Assembly (NCBI GenBank): GCA_963965975.1
Contig: OZ014417.1
Coordinates: forward strand, 5,995,821-6,059,820
Length of the DNA stretch: 64,000 bases
Source: Xestospongia bergquistia
Lineage: Eukaryota > Porifera > Demospongiae > Haplosclerida > Petrosiidae
Direction: 5' to 3'
The notes below the pieces were generated by a model, which had not been told where the DNA came from, ran no database searches, and saw only the letters and a list, made by a program, of their open reading frames with translations. A program made the translations under genes and the position numbers. Shown here piece after piece: positions 55,746 through 64,000 of the stretch (positions are counted from its first letter, which is position 1; each line of letters opens with the position of its first letter).

Positions 55746-57059
55746 AATTTTATTTAGCTCGTAATCTGTAACATGATAGCAGACAAAAACATTAGATAAT
55801 TTGATTTGTCACTTTCTCTGACTGCCAAATTCTATCTGGATATAAGAGTTATAGGTACCAGTTGCAAACTCAGACACAAAAGTGACTCTGTTAATTTTAA
55901 AACGGGGAAAAGGAGAGGGCAGATAATCTAATTTGATATTAATGGTCCCAAGAATGACAACACTCATACAGTAGCCTACATAACTACATCATAGCATGTT
56001 TATATAACACCATTATTTAGAAATTATAAGTGAAATAACTTATTTGCTGAAACATTACAAAGCCAGTTATTAAACTTACAATGTATAAAAAATGCAGTTA
56101 TATGTAGTACTAACTTTATAGAATTATTTAACTATAATATCTCTTTATCTTAGTCCGTTAAACTAACATGTTAGGTCATGAAATTAGATTGTTAAGCTGT
56201 ATGTACAATAGCCTCTGGTACTAGTACTGTTTAATAATTTCCCAGTATTGTAAATTGGTAATGTCATAGTAAAAATAGTATAGCATTGTAATCATGAATT
56301 GGTAACATGCAATATCTGTGAAATGACTCAAGAACTTGTGTGCTATTATAATTATTATTATATGTATGGAGAACTGGTTGTTACAACTTTAATTGCTTTT
56401 CCATGCTATCATCATTTCACTTATAGAAATTATAACTGTAAATCTACTGAAATATTAGCATATGCATAGTTTATTTGTTGATCATTTTTAACAGAAATAT
56501 ATGACTAGCTCTATAAAGAAAGAGAATACAACAATATTATGTAAGAAACTGTTTACTTTCTTACCTGCCTGCATACATTGATAATGATACATAAAGATAT
56601 AATGTATAAATTAACCCACAATCTATATGTAGTATTTTACACCAGCAGATATGCTAATGTGAGATATATTAAATAGAAGGAAATGTTCATGAGTAGTGTC
56701 ATGAACAAAGACAAATAAACCTAGGAGTATGATTAAAGATGATTGACCTATTATCACTAGTCTACAGAAGATTATAACCTGAGATATTGATGGAATGTTG
56801 TACGTCATTTTTAATTTACAGACTAGACTCTTACAAATATTCCATAGACCAGTGCAAATATATATACCCCAGTCTGTTCCTACTGGCATAGAAGAAGTAA
56901 AGTTTTGGTTAAGTAATTGTACAAAACTCAGTATAGATTGTGATACACAGAGAGAATACACAACATTAATTATAGTACAGTCTTTTCGAAGTGTTAGCAC
57001 ACAAACCTGACTATGTAGTCTACTCCATTAACTCCCGTGAACTTGAAACATAACAGTCT
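55746..57059. other. AT-rich intergenic DNA
   Basis: No supported gene. The minus frame 56623-57000 and its plus partner 56795-57010 overlap each other and have no recognisable features. Confidence 0.35.
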
Positions 57060-57243
57060 TGTAAGGTCGTCCGAGAGACCTTCAATCCTTCTTTGATTTT
57101 TGCAGAAGCAATGTCAATATAATATTGACATTGCTACTGTAAATATTATTTAATGGCGAACTGCACATGTTCGTGTTTGTTGTAGTATACTGACTCAGTA
57201 TACTACAGGTTATAGTTGTAATATACTGACTCAGTATACTTCA
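57060..57243. promoter_or_regulatory. Cluster of near-perfect palindromes, two centred on TGACTCA
   Basis: The dyads are: AAGGTC...GACCTT near 57063-57082; a 29-bp palindrome 57107-57135 (14-bp arms, AGCAATGTCAATAT); and a 27-bp palindrome 57181-57207 (13-bp arms, TGTAGTATACTGA-C-TCAGTATACTACA) with a second, slightly imperfect copy at 57217-57243. TGACTCA at 57191-57197 and 57228-57234 equals the AP-1 consensus. No gene start is evident nearby, so regulatory function is speculative. Confidence 0.5.
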
Positions 57244-58399
57244 GGTCAGAGTTGAGTCCAATTCACGTGAGCATGCACTTTTTGTTGCCATAAGATTGAA
57301 GTACAGGCGCAAGAAGTGAAGAAAGATTTAAAGTCTCTCGATGTTCCTTACAACATTGATATATTTCTAGTTCACTTAGTGTAATTAGAGTGGAACATAT
57401 TGTCAGGTTTACGTACTAACTCTTTGATAACGAAGAATATGCAAGACTATGTATATTTAATCTTGTATTCTCTCACTGTGTATCAATGGTTTGTACTAAG
57501 TTTGTAAAACTGGTTAGCTAACTGTTTATGTCAGTGGAAACAGCCTGGAGTTTAAATATGTTTGTAAGAATCCATTCTATTTAATGTTCTTCAATTTATT
57601 GTCAATGTATTCTCTGACTATAGCAACACTATAGATAAGACGTTAGTCAAAATAGCAAGAATATGCTCATAGTTTATTGCAGTACTTTATTGCATAACAA
57701 TATCTTCCATTACCTTAGTATGTGGTACATATTATAAATTATATATTAATTTGTATAGTAATCAAACAATATTTAAGTGCTACTGATAGTAAGAACAGCT
57801 TTGGTAAAACAAGAAGGATTTATAAGTCAGCTCACTATTTTTGTGTGATCTCTTTCTTTGTAAGATTATATGCTAGTCCTTTCTCTTGGAAAATACTGAA
57901 AGGCTACCAAATATTGATTAGTTATATGCAGGTTTACAATATAGTAGATACAAGATCACTTCCAGAGTATTTGGTGTTATGTGTGCCACTAGCAGATATA
58001 AAATGGTAAAATAATGAAGCAACACATCTCAATAAAAGTCAGTAATGATATGATTTCTAATTCTGCAAGCAGTTTGCTTTGTACCTATATTATATTATAT
58101 TGGTGAAACTTTTTTGATATTTTGTTATCTTAGTAAAATCATAATAACAATGTAAAATATAAAATTGCATTTTTTTATCTTTTGAGTCAAACACCCACAT
58201 ACAGGTTAAACTCGTCAAAATTTGTAACTTTCTATATGTTAATAAGACTGTCGAAAAGTACCTTAGTAATGTTATGTTGTGATACTGTCAAATGTATGAC
58301 TGTTGAATGTACCACTCTCAAATGATATATTATCAATGTATTGTAATGTAATGTTAGGCTATATTACCTAACTACTCTTCACTTTTGTTTTATCTTTAT
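57244..58399. other. AT-rich intergenic DNA
   Basis: No supported gene. The frame 57722-58009 has no recognisable features. Confidence 0.35.
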
Positions 58400-59100
58400 A
58401 TGTAGTTTCATTGGACTACAAGATGTCAAGGTAGTCATTCAACTCTACATCTCAGAGTGTAAGTTTATAACATACATTATGTTAACTTATGACTTGATGA
58501 CACGTTATTAATTCTTATTTTATTGTATTTATATAGCGTCATTGGAGTTCAGGATCTTGGTATGGTTGTAAGTTTGAGGTAACATTAATGTATGGTTTTG
58601 TTTCATAATTTTATTATATACTATGTCATATTTATTTGTTTTCTCTCAATTTTTTTTCTACAGATCTTTCGGTTGCTCTCTCAAGACAACTTGTTCATCT
58701 CTATATCTGAGTATGTGAGTTAGTAATGTATATTATTATGTTGTGAGTTTATGGCACATTATAATTTCTTACTTTTATTTCTTTTTATAGCTTCTTTGGA
58801 CTATGGGATCTCAAGTTACTTGTTAGAGTGTAAGTTGGTAATGTACATGATCTTGACTTATCATTTATGCCACATCATTACACTTGTTTATTTATATAGC
58901 ATCATTGTAGTCCAGGATGTATGTGTGTTTGTACATTTGAGGTAACAATATTATATGTTTTATTTTATATATTTTTTGTTAAATAGAATTGATATTCTTT
59001 TTCTTCTTTTCTCAACTTTTATTATATAGATCTTTACATCAGGGGTTGCTACTTCAAAACATTCAACTATCTCTACACAAAAGATTGTAAGTTCTTAGTA
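58400..59100. repeat. About 370-bp segmental tandem repeat with exon-like blocks
   Basis: Blocks such as TATAG(C/T)..CATTGGA.T.CA.GAT and TATAGATCTTT recur about 355-380 bp apart (58405 and 58785; 58535 and 58890; 58660 and 59025). Several are preceded by AG and followed by GTAAGT-like donors, so they could be duplicated micro-exons. No protein family is recognised. Confidence 0.5.
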
Positions 59101-60175
59101 CTTTACATAAGGTCATAAAGTGTAATCATTGACAGTATAACATTTGAGAGTGATACATTTGACAGTCCTAAATTTGGCAGTGTGTATTTGTAATTAAAGT
59201 ACTTTATGATTATATCCTCTAGAATAAGGGACAGAGGTGAGTATATCATCCAGGGAGAAGGCTAATGTAATTCACAAGTAGTCTCATTTCTAGCCTCATA
59301 CAACCCAAGGATATTCTGGACTGATGTAGAGCAATAATAAAATATAAAGTGTGGCGAATAAAATACATTCAAATTAATTAGTAAGTTTGGTTGCTGAAGT
59401 TTGATAAATATGTGTGGTGCTTGTAGTTAGGCTTATATTCTGGGCTAACTTATGGCATTATTTAAATCACAAGTTGACTTAAATAGTTAAAATATATTGT
59501 TGTAATTTAGTATTGTTTGTGCAGGATGATATAACTGACATATTAGCTATTCCTAAATTTACTTCATAAAATAGTATCTTTACATTTCTAATTCACTATA
59601 ACAATGGGTTGGTTGACCTAACAAAACCTTACATGGTCACTTAAAATGATTTTGTCATCTTCCTTTTATTGCTACAAAGAACTTGTAAAAACTTATAATA
59701 ACTGTTTGTAATAATAATAGTCATTATAAAATATATTATGTGAAACCTACTGCACTTAAGACTCACTAGTTTCATTACCTAGCTTTGCTCAATGAACACC
59801 TGGTGCAATTAATATAAGTGAGGATGCTGGAACATCTTGTGCAACAGATAGTCTGTAATGTAGGTAAAATTGCTGGAACATTATATGCAGTTGATGTAAA
59901 TGAGAAATATAGCTTGATAATAATATTAATAAACTAGTTAGTACGTATCTATAATTTAAAAGAAAAAAACATCTACACATTTTACTTTTTATTTAATAAA
60001 AGTATTACTAGTTTTTTGCTCTCATATCCACTCTAATACTATATATTATGATAACAACAAAAACAATTTATTTTCTTTATGTCCAAACTATTATTTGGCC
60101 ATAGAATTTTCAGTTTTCCTTTTCACAATTCCTATAGTTTATAATAAAATCAGGAGTTACTTTTAGGACATTAAC
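59101..60175. other. AT-rich intergenic DNA
   Basis: No supported gene. Confidence 0.4.
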
Positions 60176-63100
60176 CTTGTTTTGAAGGAACTGAAGGAAG
60201 GCCTTGCTTTTGTGAAGTCATTCTTCTGCTACAGTTATGAATGTCTGTCAATTCAAAATGTGTTACATTTGAGGTTACATGTTTACTATAGTAAGTATGT
60301 ATAGTTTATATCATTGTATATGAATGGCTTACCTTGTTTTTTAGGGGAGGGAACAGGAGGAAATGGTTTCTTATTGACATTTGTAAGTGTGCTATAATTA
60401 CATAATAAAATTTTCAGGAACAACATGATCTTTACTTGCCTTGTTGTTATAACAGTAACAGTAGGAGAGTCATAAACACCAGTATCCACCAGTATCTGCA
60501 CTTATGCAACTGCTTTCCTTCTCTTCCTTTGACCTAATTTTGTAGATGTTGGTGCCCTAGCATTAAAATGACAATATAAAGCTACTTGTAATAATTTTTT
60601 TACTGATAGCATTGAGGAAAATCCATCATGTCATAGTTCAAATCATCCATTGTTTCATAGATCATATCAGGCAAATCATGTGTATTTCTTTGAAATTAGC
60701 ACTAAACAATTACTGATTACATGATAATTTTACAAACTTTAATCCACTGGTAGTTTTTTTAGTAACTGTAATGTCACTTGGGTATTCATAAGTAGTCTTC
60801 AGAATATACACTAAAGTTTATATTAAACAAGTATAGTTAATGAATCATATGTGATTACCTATTAGGGGAAATTTCAATCTTATCACATACAAGGTCTAGC
60901 TTATTATTAAGTGTTGTTTCATTTTGTGAATAGTAACAATATTCATCATCACCTTTTCTTTCTGGCATTTCATATTCTCTGTATATACATAGTAATGTCA
61001 TCATAATTATTTACTTAAGTACTTTAAATTATGTATATAACAAACCTTGGTTTTAAATTGTCATTTCCTTTTGATTTGAATTTCTTGAAAACACAAACTG
61101 ATATTATTATACAACAAACATAAAGAAAAAAGGACAAGTCACCAGCAGAGCCGATTGCACTGAATAGAACCATTTTGTTTTTTCCTTGAGTTTTATTGCT
61201 TGATGTTTGATTTTGACTACCACTAGCATGTACTGGAGTTGTGTCATTTGAAAGAAAATAAACTGATGTCACTGTTAACATTTGTTCATTGACAAATATT
61301 TCTGGATTATCTGCAGTTAAATTTTGTAATATAGTCAACAGTTGTGATGTTGTATAATTAGATAGAGCAGATAATCTTGCTCTTATTTGTATTGTATGCT
61401 CATTGTTACATTGTAAAGTGTTATCTGATATATAGTCTGAAGTTATTGAACAATAACAGACTTTATTCAACACTGTAACTATGACTTGAGTAATCTCAGT
61501 GAGTTTACTTTCAGTGTCATTTAGCTATCATAACAAGAAATTGTCTTATAATATTTGTCATTGTTATATAACTTACTATCCACAGGTAAGAGTTATCCAA
61601 TCTATTGATATGCATATAGCAATCAGTTTTTTGTCATATACTTTAAAGAAATAACTTAAAATTTGTTATCCTACCTAAAACTGAACTAACCAGGAATAAG
61701 TATATTTTGAGATTCCAAACCATGCCCTTCTTTAGTTTGTGCTGATACTGACAAACAATATTTTGAGAGTGGATCCAGATTTCCTACTTTAATTGAAGTA
61801 TTAAGAGTATGTATTAATAATTTGTTATGTCAACCACAACACAATGATCTATTGATTTGGTAAGATTAAAGGAATATCCTGTCACAATTCCTCTCCACTC
61901 TTCTAGTGTTAATGGCTTTATTTTCACAACAACTTCAGTTGTAGAGATTCTCATTACTAGGTCAATGTTAGAAGCCACTCTAGGAACTGTATAGAAAAGC
62001 ATAATTGCTTATTATGTTTATGACTTAAAGTTATACCTGTCTCCTTAGTATTATGTGAAGATTCTCCCATACCAGCAATAGTAACTGCAGAGACATTAAC
62101 TTCATATGAAGTGTAAGGATCTATAAATAGTATATAATTTAAGAAAAATTCAATTTAAGATGTAACTAACTCTGGTTATGTATTAGGTGATGTAAGTTTT
62201 CTTCAGCCTCAAGTATAACTGATTGATTTTCTATCAATCTCCTAATACTGATGTAGTAGTATAAAATAACTCCATTTGACAACAATGGTGGTTCCCATGA
62301 AATGTTGACAGATGAATTAGATACAAAATTGATAGTCAAATGATGTATAATGTCAGGCTCTATAATTCACATATGAAAGACCATGACATCATTTCTTATT
62401 AAAATATCTATCTGTTTTGTATTTATATTCACACATCTATAAATCTAACCTGTCTGTTCAGTTGTATTGTATACATAGTTTGACTGAGGTCCTTCTCCTC
62501 CACCAGTTGTAGCTGAGATACTTATTCCTACTAGTTGATGAGGTGTCAGTCCCTCCAGGAGGTAAACTGTCAACTGACTATCTACATTTCTAGTAGATAT
62601 CTCACTGCTATTAGTATAGTAGATATACATACACTGTATAAATAAATAAGTGATTTCCAACCAAACTTTTAGGTAAAATCTACTGCAACTCAGGCAACCC
62701 ATTCAATGGATTATATTCACAGACATAAATACTAGTAATTGTAATCCATATATTTCTATGTAATTTTCAACTATTAAATTGTTTTTTTTCTTTTAGGATG
62801 TTAACTTCACCTCCAGTCATCTAAGTAGTTTTCAACAATGGACTAAATAAATTTATATATACTACATGGTAAAATCACCTCCAATTGATTTTATAATCTT
62901 TAGCTATAAATGAGTGAAAACTGACTATCGTGATTGTGTAATAATTACTATGTGTCATAATGAATATATGTTGTTAACTGTCATAATTATTAACACAACA
63001 AATTGTTTTTAACAAAATGGGGCACAATTAATTTTATAGAACATTTTTAGTTCACTTCAGTTTGGTAATGTCTGATGTAATAGCTAGATACCTAATGGTA

Positions 63101-64000
63101 TCATTAGTCACTATACTATAGTATAGTGACTAATGATACCATTAGGTATCATGGAGGCTCCCAATGAATTAGAAGAGTTGAAGAATTAACAACACTAACT
63201 GTAACATTAACTGGAGAGTCATTAGGAGCTAAATTGGAAGGCTTTAACCTAATTAAATAATAGTGGTCTTGTCACTTACCATCTTGTAATGTAGTAAAAT
63301 TAATACATTTTGTTTTTCCTGTTCCATTAGTTGTCCACTGAGGTGTGACACAGGATATATAAGAAGTATATGGTTTTAAGAATAGTACAATGATATTCAA
63401 TGTCTGTGTGGTGTCACATGTAATTATAATGTTAGTGTTTTATATATTACACATCACTATGTAACCATCAAAACTTCCATATTGCATGTATTGAAATGGA
63501 GGATTCCATGTTATAATGCACATTGTGCTAGAAAGTTGTGAAAAGATCATGTCTTGGATAGCTCCTGTGTAGAAAGTAGCAATTTCAATAGAATAACCTT
63601 TGTAGAACATAATATATATGCTTCATTTGATGTGATCAGTGAAGATCCAATAACATAAGCCTATAAATGAATGCTTCTATATAAGTGAATTGGTGGTTAA
63701 TTTTTTAAATAGCATATTGAGTTATTGACAACAAGTATGCTTTGTGCATGATTTTATACATTATATATATAGACAATGAATTCTGTCAGTAACAAGGACT
63801 GTAGATGCATCACAGGAGCAGTAGTATGATCCATTAGTATTAGTACAATGAAATTGACATGAGTTTTGTGAGCATTCATTGATATCTATTGTCAATAAAA
63901 CAATAGCAGTATATTTATTGTTATTATCATAATTATTGATAATTTCAAGCTGCTAATATGTTATATCAATATAAACAATACCTGTTAAGTAGTCATTGCC
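60176..64000 (-). pseudogene. Convergent receptor paralogue, disabled, continues beyond the window
   Basis: Reading the minus strand from 64000: the end of an EGF exon (64000-63982), an EGF-CA exon (63885 to about 63775), FN3-1 (about 63570-63290), FN3-2 split into two pieces (63235-63120 and 62640-62453), FN3-3 (about 62360-62200 and 62120-62035), FN3-4 (about 61990-61690), the membrane exon (about 61530-61050) and cytoplasmic exons (60980-60860, about 60680-60600, 60500-60440, 60390-60350, 60285-60176). Disablements: TAA within FN3-1 (near 63436), a one-base loss in FN3-4 where the frame ends at 61814-61816, and a 450-bp interruption of FN3-2. The membrane exon is open. The cytoplasmic side keeps one proline-rich exon (FPPVPSPKK) and one copy of the unit that is repeated 11 times in the intact gene. 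Confidence 0.75.
62641..63150. mobile_element. Insertion splitting FN3-2, with perfect palindrome at its edge
   Basis: About 450 bp of unrelated AT-rich sequence separates the two halves of FN3-2. At the 5' half's edge 63087-63118 is repeated as a perfect inverted copy at 63119-63150 (32-bp arms, no spacer), including FN3 coding sequence. No terminal repeats or ORF identify the insert. Confidence 0.6.

Noticed and set aside
56623-57010. Overlapping ORFs on both strands
   Set aside because: They are mutually antisense with no recognisable family, and neither has convincing context.

Overview
This window is animal nuclear DNA, and I read it as a demosponge (Amphimedon-like). It is AT-rich, has very short introns (about 42-95 nt) with clean GT..AG ends, and carries old hAT, Tigger/pogo, piggyBac, non-LTR, Ty3/gypsy and Ty1/copia copies. 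It also holds degraded kinase and PGAM5-type copies and a large EGF/fibronectin-III receptor gene. The species is an inference. There are no bacterial-type genes, CRISPR arrays or rRNA/tRNA genes that I can support. Gene models below were made by eye from splice signals and reading-frame phase.

Layout. 1-5.4 kb: transposon graveyard (Tigger 3' end, a nearly complete hAT, a 5'-truncated non-LTR element with a 16-bp target duplication, an antisense hAT scrap). 5.4-9.2 kb: tandem repeats with dyads, then a Kozak-led exon encoding a 2A-like motif upstream of a broken reading frame that resembles the N-terminal part of tyrosine-recombinase element proteins. 9.5-11.5 kb: broken multi-exon kinase-like gene. 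11.9-20.4 kb: a repeat present in two copies (one seems to have lost most of two introns), a piggyBac element with a mostly uninterrupted transposase, a gypsy protease scrap, a micro-exon acidic gene, and exons with a tyrosine-recombinase-like C-terminus. 20.4-28.8 kb: MITEs, dispersed repeats, two homologous precursor-like hairpins, a CpG-containing promoter-like patch with a first exon, and an 83-bp inverted repeat. 28.9-32.2 kb: hAT and Tigger relics, duplicated AT-hook exons, a PGAM5-like relic and a second piggyBac relic. 32.2-43.1 kb: receptor-gene debris, tandem repeats, a MITE, LTR-element relics and empty AT-rich DNA.

The main feature is the plus-strand gene at 43115-53823. It encodes a predicted type I membrane receptor of about 2,330 residues: signal peptide, 36 tandem EGF-like repeats (each one 96-nt phase-1/1 exon), a calcium-binding EGF, four FN3-like domains, a membrane-proximal domain, one transmembrane helix, and a cytoplasmic tail built mostly from 11 tandem exons (ten of 117 nt) that carry proline-rich SH3-ligand-like motifs. 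Two independent tandem-exon arrays therefore sit on opposite sides of the membrane. Sixteen of the 35 introns in the EGF array are exactly 45 nt and stop-free in frame, so splicing or retention both keep the reading frame.

A convergent minus-strand paralogue (60176-64000, running off the window) and two smaller fragments (32265-33775 and 55322-55745) show that this is a local gene family with decayed members. Most other genes here are mobile-element proteins or their remains, so there is no evidence for a pathway spanning the window.
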